Source of the DNA: Epiperipatus broadwayi
Lineage: Eukaryota; Onychophora; Udeonychophora; Euonychophora; Peripatidae
Direction: 5' to 3'
NCBI GenBank assembly: GCA_028023455.1
Contig: JAQFVV010006200.1
Location: 8,236,521 to 8,300,520 of the forward strand
Length of the DNA: 64,000 nucleotides
Numbering within the stretch: position 1 is the first letter of the stretch; each line of letters starts with the position of its first letter. The notes under the pieces were generated by a model, which searched no databases, was not told the origin of the DNA, and was given only the letters and a program-made list of their open reading frames with translations. The position numbers were made by a program, and so were the translations under genes. This document shows positions 1-11,516 of the stretch, piece by piece.

Positions 1-511
1 ATGTGTGAATATGTATTATACTTGCATTGTGAATTTAAAAAATTAAAAATTTCTATTTTTTTTTTATTTAATACTTTTGCTGAATCATGACTAACTAAAC
101 CGTGGATAAGAAATATCTGAAAACAGGAATTGGTGCATATCAAAATGTACGATTACATACAAACAACTTAAAAGTGAGATAAAAAAAACATGAATGTAAA
201 TTACACCTTGCATTCTTTAATGCAATGAATAAATGGCAGACTAAAGAGCTAAAGGTCCCTGAATTGCAGTTCAGCACTATTACTTCTGCTGCTCTAAGAC
301 CTACCCCCTTTCTGAATAACAAATTATTTAATTACTTTGTTATAACTCACAATAACTTAGAACTGTCCAGAAATTTAAAAATTAATCAATATCTTAAGAT
401 ATAGAAACATTTCTTGAATTTTAATTGTGTAATACTTTATAAGTAAATATAGAAACACTTCCTCAATTTTAATTGACTACTTTGGTTATTAAGTAATATA
501 TATATATATAT
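1..511. other. AT-rich flank, no gene seen
   Basis: No coding exon, RNA gene or complete element is recognisable. The tract is rich in poly-A/T runs and ends in a TA microsatellite (about 497-511) that is the insertion point of the LTR-like element which follows. Short open frames here are low-complexity and look like chance. Confidence 0.5.
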
Positions 512-2622
512 TATAACGATCGAAATGCAAGTGAAGATCGAATCTAACCGCAAAAACAATATCTGCACTACAAGGGCGCCATCTAGGCATTTGAGCCTAG
601 AAAAATTTATAAAGTAGGCAGATACGCGCTGTTAAGACTCCACTTTATTTAAATATTCCGATCGTTAGCCCAAGCCACTAGCTCAGTGGAGACGCAGAGA
701 TAATAAAATATCTTAATTTTATATCTTAAATATAAAGAGTAAAAGCCACTGCCAGAAATTAACACATAAAATATTTATTTACGCACATATAAAATCATTC
801 TAAACTCGAGGAATAGGTTTAACATTTGTAGATTTTTATATTCTTATTACTCTTTAATTTTACATTTATATAAATTTCAATGATTTTAATTTTTTTTTAT
901 TTAGATTGTCAAGTATGAATAGACTACATAGATCTGCATTTGAAAATAAAACATTCTATCCCTATTTAACCCTAGGCTAAAATTCGCAGTCAAACTGGCA
1001 TCAATCCATCCGATACATTTATGTATTCAATGTAGCATGAAAATACAACAGCACAAAGATACTATACTGTCAGGAATGGACATCTGAACAATATATTTTA
1101 AGAAAACATTGACTCTTGTCTAATACAGGAATATGATGTCTGTATAGCAAGAAGAACAATAAAATAAAAACTCCATAGGAAGGGACCGCGATCCTTTTTG
1201 CCGACTTACAATCCCATCCACAGGCAAAGGGTTGGTGCGGTGTATACAGCGATTCTGCACGTAGCGAAACTCATACTACATCTACTAATTGCACAAATAT
1301 ATCCAATCCATTGACCCAATTCAACAACGACACAAATAACCTAAGATTTCCCTCCCCTAATATAACTTTACAAATCTATATAGCCATTCACGCCCGACTT
1401 AATTTTAACATTTAAATACGTTCGCACAGATTGTTTAAAAATGTTGGGTATAGATCGATTACATAGATTCCACGGTCAAAAACATTTCAAAATAAACATA
1501 AACGATCAAAATACAAAATTATTGATACCGACAATCGCAGAGGGAAACTTATAAGTAACCCAATAGTATTCACCATAAGATACTTGCGTTGTCACCAATA
1601 ACTTAAAAGACATCCGAATAAATACATTTTAGATACTCACCATAAGGTATCATTATTTATCGAATGTCTATATATTTTGATCAAATATGAAAACCAAAAT
1701 ATAATTAACCGCAAACGAATCCATGCAAGCGTCTATAAACAACTTAAAATTTACTCATTTAAAATTTAACAATAAATATCAATACAATAAATAATAAATG
1801 GAAATGATTTTTTTTTATCAAACGCATACGTATATATAAAATTTCACATTATCAATTTAGTTGACACATAGGTCAGAGAAAAGTTCCTTTTTATAAAAAT
1901 AAATTTACTTATCAATCTTTAAAGTTCTTAATTAATGTTATGATTTTTAACAATTGTTCAGTTCTATTGCTTACGGTAGAGAAGTCCCTGTTCCCATTGG
2001 CAATTCCCATGCAGACTTTCCTGGAAGACCGGTCTGATGTTTTGGAGGTGGCAGTTGCTGGTTCTGTCCTGGTATCACAGTCTTTGCATTTTTAAATAAG
2101 TGAGTGAGGATGACAAGTGCGTCTTGTCGCCAGACCCACCAAAATCAAGTTGGAAAAAGCTCTCTCTGACTGGAACTCAATATTTTTTTCTTTTTATAGT
2201 CCTCCTATGGATTCCATGAACAAAAATGTCACTGTTCTGTTTTTTCGTTATGGTCCGGGCCTTTATTTGGCTTCCATTGGTCAAGCTAAAATCCCTTTCT
2301 TCTCTTATCTAACTTTCCATCTGACTTTTTAATTAAACAGCTTTTAGATAATTAATAAACAATCATTTCCATTTATAGATTACAGGAATTAATTAATACC
2401 TGTTTTTATTTTAATCTTGTATTTTTTTTATTAAAAAAACATACGTTCAAATACTTTTTTTTTTTGTTTATGAAAAAAATATTTTTAAAGTTTAGCATCT
2501 GTGCGAATATATATACGTATAACAAACATTTTTAATTTTAGCGTTTAGTTTTTTCCTTTTATTTGCGAACTTTTAAGTTTTTATTTTAAATAAATGTAAC
2601 GACATATTTATATATCGTTACA
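512..2622. mobile_element. 2.1 kb LTR-like element, copy 1 (solo LTR?)
   Basis: The element is flanked on both sides by TA microsatellite and matches 37446-39554 along its length. Its ends read TATAAC...GTTACA here and TGTAAC...GTTACA in the other copy, which is the TG...CA rule of LTRs with one mutated base. ATAT directly abuts both ends, as expected of a 4-bp (or 6-bp) target duplication in a TA repeat. The shared inner blocks include GGGCGCCATCTAGGC near the start and a GAAGACCGGTCTGAT block near 2020-2035. No pol or gag reading frame is visible. A solo LTR is the simplest reading; a long non-autonomous TIR element is possible, because the outer ~8 bp are also inverted repeats. Strand cannot be set without an internal region. 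Confidence 0.65.
574..588 (-). promoter_or_regulatory. CTCF-like core motif in LTR copy 1
   Basis: Read on the minus strand, the site contains CTAGATGGCGC, which fits the bilaterian CTCF core CYAGRKGGCGC at every position. The same 15-bp block is conserved at 37493-37507 in the second copy although flanking bases differ. Binding is inferred, not shown. Confidence 0.4.
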
Positions 2623-4842
2623 ATATATATATATATATTGTACCAGATGGTGCAAATATATTTGGCATTTGGTAATTTTTTTTTTTAAAAAAAGCTTAAA
2701 AAAAAAAAAGTAAAATTTAAAAATCTCTAAAAGACACAATTGAATTTTTTTTAATTAGTGTAATTTATTTTTTTAAAACATACAATGAAAGTTAATTTTT
2801 TGTTTCATATTTATCTATGTGATTTAATTAAAGTTGAAATCGGAAGGAATAAAAAAGACACCCAGATTGCTAATCCAGATAAACAAAAAGAAATAAATTC
2901 CAAATGTAAAAGATTATGATCAGAAAAAAATCTTTCTAATGCTAATTAAATATGGTGGAAGTAATTCATAAAAAAATAAATTTTGTAACTAAAAATAAAA
3001 AATAATGTTATAAAATTATAAGTTTTGTATTGCGATAAAAGAATAAAAGATAATATATGTGAAGGTGTCTAAAAACTGATCACAAGTATAAAAGGAAGAA
3101 AATAATAGCAATCAAGATCTTGTGTCTTCTCCCTAACTAGCAGTTTCTATTAGGTCCAAAATAGAGAAAATGTCCTATCCCACACTACTCATATGCAGGG
3201 CAACCACTACTCATATGCTGAGGTGAATTGTCATGCGGAGTGGAACCGATGCATTTACAGATATCTTTTATCATATAGGTCACTCAGAAAAACCTTTGAG
3301 TCTAGCATTAGGATGGACCAAGAACATACAAAAATGTCAACAGAGTGAAATTAGTTAACTTCAATGAGCTCTTCAAAACATGTACTACAAAATGTAACAG
3401 TAAGATTATTCGTATCCTGATTGTGACTAAATTAAGTGTTTGCAAACAATCCTTACTATAAGCTTATAATATATTACTAATAGAAACATTTGCAGATTTA
3501 TCCTTCAGAGAACTTTCTAAAAGAAACTTAAGAAGTGAACTTTTATTGTTAAATTGTTTTAATTACTTGATTAATATCTGGATTAGTGTGTGTGTTCTTT
3601 CCAATTTATTAGTAATTTATCTTTTAAATATTTTAATTTGTTTGAATAACATATTTTACTTTAACGACTTTTCATTGTGCATTATTATTGTTAGTTTATT
3701 TACCCTTGCCAATAGATTTGTTCAAAGTTAAGCTCTGAAAATTTTTTTTATAAAAGCTTTAAAATGATAAGAATCAGCAATCTCAATTTTACTTTTAGTT
3801 ACCTTCTAAGTTTACGATGTGTGACATATCGAATATCAGTGAATTCTTGTATGGATTCTGGTGCCCTGATCCCATCAGCACTTCAAGTCATAAATATTAT
3901 TAGGTCAAGTTAATCAGGAAATATAGCTATGTTTTTTTTAGAAATACAAATGAATTTTTTTTATTTTTTATAACTTGATTAACTCATGCATTGTAGTGCG
4001 TAATTGAAGGCCTATATCTAACAAAATGTGAAAAATGTTACAATATATATATATGGAAAATCATAAATATTATTCAATTGGCAGATGTATGATGCTGAAA
4101 TTCAATATTTATAATTATTAATTATTAAAAAATACCCAAAAGCATGTCTTGACGTTACTCTGTTTTTGGGCACCAATACAAATAGACACTTTCCATATGC
4201 AACCTTCAAGTTCATTTAAAATTACAGGCACAAATATATTTTAAAGCAAGAATTTATATTTTAAAATGTAAGTATAATTTTCTAGATATAAAGCTTTAAT
4301 AAAAATGCTGAAAAAAATATTATCTTAAGCATACCTTCAATCACAGATTATTTCAATTTATATTTAGATTAAATTGAGAATACACTACAGTTGACCAATG
4401 AAACAACAATAAGGTAAACAAACAGCTAATGACAAAAACAGGTCAATCATATAATTATATTAATAGATCTGATTGTTTATAATAAGAGAGGGTGACTGGC
4501 TATAAAAATGAGATCGAGAGGGACATAAGCAAGGTCACTGAGTCACTTTTAGAACAGTGATTCACTAGTCTAGAACTACTCTGACAGTAACACCTGTTGC
4601 CCACTATTTAAAAAAATAGACATGATTAAACTCAGCACTAAAAGTGATTGATAGCAAACAGTATTATATATTTCAAGAGGCAAGCCAACATGAACAGAAG
4701 TGTTAAACTTATTGAAACAAATCATGGCATTTTTCCAATATGCTGGTTAATACTGGTAACAACTACATATTTGTAATCTCATCAACCATACCATGTGATA
4801 AATTTTTAAAACTGTTTTTAATATATTATTAACATAAATATG
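2623..4842. other. AT-rich intergenic tract
   Basis: No gene is recognised. Poly-A/T runs and TA repeats dominate. A short imperfect direct repeat (CACTACTCATATGC) occurs twice at about 3183-3220. A TATA-like stretch (GGCTATAAAAATGAG) at about 4498-4512 lies just beyond the 3' side of the Penelope-like element; whether it belongs to that element cannot be told. Confidence 0.45.
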
Positions 4843-5087
4843 TTTCTCAGGCTAAGCGCTTTCAGAGATTTCTTCTTTATATTCATAGCCTTCAACTATA
4901 ATAATTTATGCAAATCTATACAAGCTCATTTATATAGTCCATCTTTTTGAAATAGAAAAGCATGTATCTTTTCTGTTTATTGCATTTATATCTCTTGCAA
5001 TAAACATGCCTCCTTAATTTTCCTCTTGATGTCACTCCTTTTAGTGGAAATTATTGTAGCATTTGCAGGTTCAAATTCGTGATTAGC
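4843..5087 (-). repeat. Inverted arm of Penelope-like element, left
   Basis: This arm encodes on the minus strand the end of the endonuclease (the NHEFEPANATI region). It lacks one base in a GAGGCAT(T)GTTT stretch compared with the right arm, which breaks the frame. It ends in the CTCAGGCTAAGCGCTTTCAGAG block shared with the right arm. Confidence 0.8.
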
Positions 5088-5117
5088 CATCTTTGGTGGT
5101 CCATGAACACTGAGCTA

Positions 5118-6128
5118 TCTGCATTTCTGCTCAACACCCTTTTGTACAAATATCTGTGTTGAGCAATTCTTTATAGTGGCCCAAGTTTTGCTGTAGTATA
5201 CAGTTCCACAGTTTTCCTGAGGGCATGTCATCCTGTATACCACATTTGGTATTGTTTGTAGGTCTATCTTGTCCTTGGAATTGTTAATCATTCTATTTGA
5301 GTTGGGAGGGATTTGACAACCTACTGTAAATTCACTTTGTAATTTTTTGATTAGTTCTCTTGTGACACTAGGTATGTATGGCAGACATATATGATGTTTC
5401 TTATCTTTGTTTGGTTTGTTTATATTTTCATAGAATGTTCTGATTCTTTTATTAATGATTATGTAATCATAACCAATCTTTATTAGATCATTAACTTACT
5501 GGTTGATGTTTCTTCTTCTTTTCTCTTCATATTTGTACAAGGGGTAATGCTGGAATAAAAAGGAAGACAGCCCTGCCAATTTGTGGGCTCTTGGAGTTTT
5601 AGATTTGGTATGGATGTATCCTCTAATGTGTAATGGTTTGACTTTCATACTGTAATTAAAGCCTCTGTGCATTCTCTGTATTATTAAGTCCAAGTAATTA
5701 ATTGTGTTTAATTCATTCTCATCTGTGCAGCTAAATATCAGGTTGGTATGTGCTTGCAATTCATCTTGAATGGCTGTTATGATTAGTTTAGGTGCTGCAA
5801 TGAAAATGTCATCTACATACCTGCAATAAATTATTCCAGGTGTCTGTTCTTGGAATTTTGACATAATCTGTTTTTCAAAATAACTAATTACAATACTAGA
5901 ATCAATGCCACTTATCAGCAGTCCCATAGGCCATCCATTATCCATATTATACCATTTGTTCTCAAAAGTCGTGAGTATATTATCATCTAACCATTTCATA
6001 AAGTCAAAGATAAATTCAATCTTTTGTTCAGGACAGTGATTATTCTGGAGTGCTTCTTTAATTATTCTAATTGATCCTTTTCTGTTTATTGATCCATAGA
6101 GCTCAAAAATGAAGATAGCTGTGTTTAA
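5118..6128 (-). pseudogene. Penelope RT plus GIY-YIG endonuclease, broken
   Basis: The product would reverse-transcribe its own RNA and cut target DNA. Read on the minus strand, the RT part is open from about 6128 to a stop at 5496. It shows a degraded motif A region (FELYGSIN), the MGLLISGI block and the catalytic YVDDIF motif at about 5820. After one in-frame stop the same frame continues with a PYIPSVTRELIKKL block, then a zinc/GIY-YIG region with VVYRMTC...CGTVYY at about 5255-5180, ending in a stop near 5115. In the endonuclease the usual YIG is changed (VYYSK). The N-terminal half of the RT and the motif A aspartate are missing, so the copy is inactive. The order RT then GIY-YIG, and YVDD rather than LINE-type FADD, points to the Penelope family. 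Confidence 0.85.
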
Positions 6129-6132
6129 GGCA

Positions 6133-6376
6133 GCTAATCATGAATTTGAACCTGCAAATGCTACAATAATTTCCACTGAAAGGAGTGACATCAATAGGAA
6201 AATTAAGGAGGCATTGTTTATTGCAAGAGATATAAATGCAATAAACAGAAAAGATACATGCTTTTCTATTTCAAAAAGATGGACTATATAATGAGCTGGC
6301 ATAGATCGCATAAATTATTATAGTTGAAGGCTATGAATATGGAAAAGAAATCTCTGAAAACGCTCAGCCTGAGAAA
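6133..6376 (+). repeat. Inverted arm of Penelope-like element, right
   Basis: This is the plus-strand copy of the endonuclease C-terminus. An open frame at 6109-6291 reads NHEFEPANATI...KIKEALFI and ends with KRWTI and a stop, the typical tail of a Penelope GIY-YIG domain. It is the better-preserved arm and shows what the left arm read before its single-base deletion. Confidence 0.8.
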
Positions 6377-7252
6377 TAATTATTCCTACTAAGAAATTAT
6401 TTTCAACATAAATATGTTGTATGTTTTGATATTACCTTATATGATTCTCAGTAATCCGTCAAAAATATTATTTACTTGCAGAAAAACATATACATACAAT
6501 AATATGATTGCACCTGAAAAGCTAATCATTTTCTGATATTTTAAACTTAAACACTTTTACTTTAAATCATGATAACTTTAAAATTTTTCATTAGAAAGTA
6601 AGAAGTCTAATTTCAACCCAAATATCTGAAATTTTATTATAAAAATATCAGTGAACTATATAAAACCAAACATTTTCTTTTTAAAGCTTCATCAGATAAA
6701 AGATACACTTAGCAGTCAAACTTTATTGCATAGAAAAGTTTCAGTATATTAATTTATTTTGGTGAAGACAATTAATCATATTAATTTGTTTTATTTGATA
6801 TAATACAAAGTTAATTCTTGGAACAGGTAAAAAAGTATTTCAAACATATTCATTAGTATACAAGCATAGTTCATGTTTGTCTGAAAGTTCATAGAGATGG
6901 CATTTTACCTGTAATGATACGGTTAATTGTTTCCAACGACAGGTTGAATTGTTAATTTTTTTTAAAAATTCAAAGCTTATTTATTTATTTCCAAATACCT
7001 ACAACAATTAATAATATCAAATAAATTAGAAGCCAGTAACATCAGAAAAGGAGAGTATCACTCAAAATATTATGACTATGCTATATTACTAACAATTGGA
7101 GACATTTATAAAAGTATAAAGTTTGAATTTTTCTAAAAACACTTAACAATCCTATTCATGATAGATATAATCTAACATATAATTACAAATGTGTATGCAG
7201 TATATAATATAAAAAAGGTAACAAAAGTCCGATCATGTTTTTTACTAATTTA

Positions 7253-7403
7253 TGTACACTCATCCATGAACATCAGTTTAAAAAGTGTAAGTGAACCATT
7301 TAACCTTAATCTCTTCATGGTGAGCAAAGGTTGGCTTATATAGCTCTAAGCCTAAATGGTCTACTCATGTTTTTTAAACTAATGTTCATGAGTGAGTGCA
7401 CTT
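7253..7403. repeat. 150-bp hairpin (small MITE-like)
   Basis: The left arm (about 7253-7305, CACTCATCCATGAACAT...AACCATTTA) pairs with the right arm (about 7350-7403, TAAATGGTC...ATGTTCATGAGTGAGTGC). The loop is about 45 bp. No coding capacity and no clear target duplication were seen. Confidence 0.55.
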
Positions 7404-10400
7404 AAATTAGTAAAATGCTCGTGGACAGAATATTTGTTATCTTCTTTATATTACATACATAATCAACATTATATAAATAGACTAAATTTATATATGCTAT
7501 ATTTTTGATTAATAAATGTGTCATATATGTACTATATGGGTTTGAATATGGTCCAATAAAATTCTTTATTTTTTTTAGATTTAAGCAAGCACCAAACACT
7601 AATTAAAAATGTGTATCTAGCTATTCTTAACTAGAGAATAAAATAATGATTAAAAAACTAATGAGCAAATGCTAAATAAGTCTGATTTTTCTTAATTATC
7701 TTTCTATGTTGAAGAAGCTTTTACCTTATAGTGGACTATTCAAAGACGGTTTGCACTTTTATCTACTTATATATACTTACGTAACATTATAGTTAATAAA
7801 TTTCTAAAAAAATTAATTATTGGAAAATAAAAAATAAGATTCATGCACATAGGACAATGATTTAGAAGACTCCAATTCTTAAAAAGCTATAATAAATCAA
7901 AAAAATTTCATCTTTTAATATATAATTTAATTTAGCAGTATTTTTATATAGAAAGTGTATATAACTAGGTAACATTTTGATTTTTCTATATTAAAGTGGA
8001 TTAAAAGATTAAAAAATAAAGTTTGTAATATTAGTTTACATTGAAAGATGTAGAGATTTTTATTTATTTTTAGTTTAAATGTCTGTAGTAAAATTGGAAA
8101 AGATGAGAAGAGAATAATAGGAATAACTAAGCAGCTTTTATTAAATGGAATAGAAGAAAAAAATGAACTAGAGCTGGAAAAATAATTTCATAATAAGAAA
8201 GAAGAAGTAGACAAATTTACTGTGGAATATAAGCAATATGGAGGAAGAGGATGTTTAATTGGCTAAATTGACCATATAGTCTATATATAGAAATTATCAA
8301 ATTTGTTTAAAAAGAGGCCATTTTATATCATATCACATTGCATAATTTAAAGTATAGAATGTTGAAAGAAGAATAGTATAAAGTTGTACAGAGAGAAATA
8401 AAGATGAGAGAAATATTTTGGACTTTTTTTAATTTAGGCTTTTACAATAAGAATAAGAAATATAAGAACAAATATTGGACCTAATAAAACTGCTTTTATT
8501 AAAATAAGTTGGAAGAAAATGTGTCAGTACTGACAATGGCTTGATAAAATAATTGAGAGAATGATTGTGAAAAGAAATACATTAGTTTATAATAATATAA
8601 GATGGAAGAAGTAACAAAGTTTCTAGGCATGACTTTCTAGCTACATAAACTTTTGATTTCATTGAAAAAAATCTTTTACATTCCATCATGTGTAAGCATA
8701 ATTTACCATTGCTAATTTTATGAAAAAACTTAATAAAATAAATAAAATATTGATGAGAATGATGGCTCCTTGAATTCACCATATTACCCATATGATTTCT
8801 GGATTAATTTCCAAAATGTCCATTGGGTGCTTTCAAGTCACATGACAGAATATTTTTTTACATAATTTAATGCAGTGGTAAAGTGGAGAGAATCAAAAGC
8901 GAATGATTCCTAAATAAAATGTCTAACTCAAGAATGTAGAAAAAAAATCTTAATTTCTTTAACTGAATATAGCAAATAGCATTCTGTCTAATCACATAAT
9001 TATATTAATAGCATAATTCTGATGAGTTGGAGTTTCATCCAATAAAAGTGAATCCAGAAGCAAATTACATTATTTTATTGATATAAACAAACAACATCTA
9101 TGCACACTTTGAAGCACTTAACAGAATGTAAATGCAATATTTTATTATATTCAAATTATGAAAATAAGTGATAGTTTCAACTATCTAACAGACTTCTTCA
9201 GAGCTCTTTTCCACTACTTAAAAAAATATTACTAATCAATACATTGCTGTTGATGTATTTTTTTTCAGACAATATAAATTTTCAAGAAAGCATCAAACAC
9301 ACATGCATATAATTGCTCACCTTATTCAAAAATTATTTAAATAATAATCTGTAGGTAAAACATTAAATTATTGAGTAATCACAAAAAATTATATGAAATT
9401 ATTCAAGGTTCTATATTTAGTATATTATGTTTCTTATTTTTTATAAATAACATGGGGAGTATTAATATTAAATCATCAATATTTCAATATGTGGATGTAC
9501 TGTTATTATGGGTTAAATAATATTATTGATAATGCAATTAAAAATTGTTAAGAAAATTTTAACAAAATTGTCCACTGGTATTTTGAAAAATGTATTCTAA
9601 TACGTTTTTATCATATGAAATATAAAAATATTAATATTTACTTATAATTACATGATCACATATATACCACTGCCCCTCTTGCCCTGCCATGCTGCCCCGC
9701 CGTTACCACCACCACTACAACAAGGTGTAATGACAATAAAGGTATCAAAGTAAAACTGTTAAAATAAATTAAGAATTTTGGAATGATAATAAATGAAAAG
9801 ATGTCTGGAAACCTATTAATATTTTAATGAATAAGTTTAGACTTTTTTACAGCTGTGTTTTACAAAATCAATGATGTTTTCTCTTTCACTATTCTTGTTA
9901 ATATGTGTGAATTTTTATTAAGATATGAAATAAAAAAATTATGAAGTCTGCTAATCTAATATTAAAAAGACTAATATTATTGGAGGGGGGGTTAATTTAA
10001 TAAAAAGAATTGTTTATAAAAATAATTACATTATGAACTTCAAGATGTGTTTTAGAAAAACAGATTTATAAATAGTTGTAAAATCTTAGAATAAATATTG
10101 TATTAGAATAAGAAATTACTGTTCCTAAATTATTTAACAATTTACCTAATGAATTTTATACAAAAAGAACATTACAGAGAAATAAAAAAATCAAATTAAA
10201 AATATATATATTTTTTAAAAAAAGGATAAACAGTAGAGTTTAAAAGACATCAATAATATATAAAGATAAAAAATTGATATAATCAGTATTTTATTATATA
10301 TAAATAATATATTACTATAATTTTTTTTTGTTATAATTATTTAAATTGTTTTTAACACTCTTTCTTACATATAAGCACAACTAAAATTTAGTAGTTAGGA

Positions 10401-10610
10401 AACAATTTGTGCAAATATATATATATAATCATATATGTATAATCTATATTACCAGATTTTGCATCCGAAAAATGATTTGACTAAAACTTTCCAAGCCTCG
10501 CAAAATCCCCCACACACTACTTGCTTTCAAAAGGGCATTTTTCCTATTAATTGACAGTTCATCTAAAATAATTTAAACAAACAAAAATTTACAAAATGTA
10601 TCTATGCACT

Positions 10611-10643
<33 letters not shown>

Positions 10644-10645
10644 TC
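10611..10645. repeat. CA/TA compound microsatellite
   Basis: A run of CA units (about 10611-10628) passes directly into TA units. Confidence 0.9.
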
Positions 10646-10696
10646 GAATACATTTCTGCTGATATATATAATTAATATTTAATACTTAAATTCAAT

Positions 10697-11516
10697 ATAG
10701 TATATATACTTTAAGCTAGATGTAATTAAAGGGGATTTGAACCCAGGTTTTAATCTTTTTTTAGTTATCCACTCCTCCTTATACAACTGATGCACACTAC
10801 CACATACATGTGAAAAAGAAGAATGGTCTCCAATATATATGTTTCGTGTTAAATCAGCATTTATCAGTTGATCCAGATCATCATCTCCCACCCAAATATA
10901 TAAGTGCTCAGTTTATATTAAGATAGCAAATTTTCAAACTTTAATGGACAAGTGACTATCTTCTTCACTCTCCAACTTTTCAGCTATTCATACCGTTGAA
11001 AATCTGATGATGTCATGTTTTTTTTGTGGATGACTAAAGGAAGCTTGAAAGTCTAGGTTCAAATCCCCTCTGATTACCTCTAGCTTAACGTATATATACT
11101 ATACTTTTATTTAAATATTACATATTCAGCCTGTATTCTATCCATCCCTTTTCTATGTATTTAAATGGTCTTAAGGTTCTGCATATGAGGGGTCAGAATG
11201 ACTTATGGTCAACATGGGTATGAGAACAAAAATTGGCAAACAAGAGCTTTAAATACGCCATCATCAGATTTTCAATGATATGGATGGCTGAAGAGCTAGA
11301 GAGTTGAGAGGATTGAAGCCTGTCCATTAAAGTTTGAAGATTTGCTATCTTAATATAAACTAAGCATGTATTATATATATATATGCTGGGAGATGATGAT
11401 CTGGATCAACTGATGAGTACTGGTTTAGCACAAAACACATATATTGGAGATCATTTATCTTTTTTATATGTATGTGGTAGTGGTCATTGATTGCATAAGA
11501 TGGAGCGGATGTAATT
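10697..11516. mobile_element. Foldback repeat with tRNA-like B box, copy A
   Basis: The element folds on itself more than once. The segment 10697-10770 is inverted at about 11030-11103, and the block AGATAGCAAAT...CTTTAATGGACA at 10922-10951 is inverted at about 11320-11352. Both arms carry a sequence like a tRNA B box (GGTTCAAATCC at about 11051) and an ATCAGTTGATCCAGATCATCATCTC block. Relatives are at 30452-31682, 42891-43529 and 59130-59342. Copies B and C have target duplications of 13-15 bp, which suggests LINE-type target-primed insertion. No frame with a recognised protein is present. Confidence 0.65.

Larger units (their letters stand above)
4843..6376 (-). mobile_element. Penelope-like element with inverted endonuclease ends
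   Basis: A minus-strand reverse transcriptase and GIY-YIG endonuclease region is bounded by two inverted arms of about 245 bp (4843-5087 and 6133-6376). The arms are close copies of each other and both encode the C-terminal part of the endonuclease. The element is truncated in the middle of the RT domain, at the point where the inverted arm begins. Penelope-like elements are known for tandem or inverted terminal repeats and 5' truncation, and this copy shows the inverted type. No target duplication was found. Confidence 0.85.
6377..10690. other. AT-rich tract, no gene confirmed
   Basis: This is a long non-coding tract with TA and poly-A runs. Three small things stand out: a stem-loop at 7253-7403, a purine-rich, coding-like patch at about 8082-8275, and an isolated GC-rich patch at about 9666-9725. 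None supports a gene call. The tract ends in a CA/TA microsatellite at about 10611-10645. Confidence 0.5.

Noticed and set aside
512-2622. DNA transposon with 8-bp inverted ends instead of a solo LTR.
   Set aside because: Not fully excluded, but TG...CA ends, 4-bp-type flanks and length conservation fit an LTR better.
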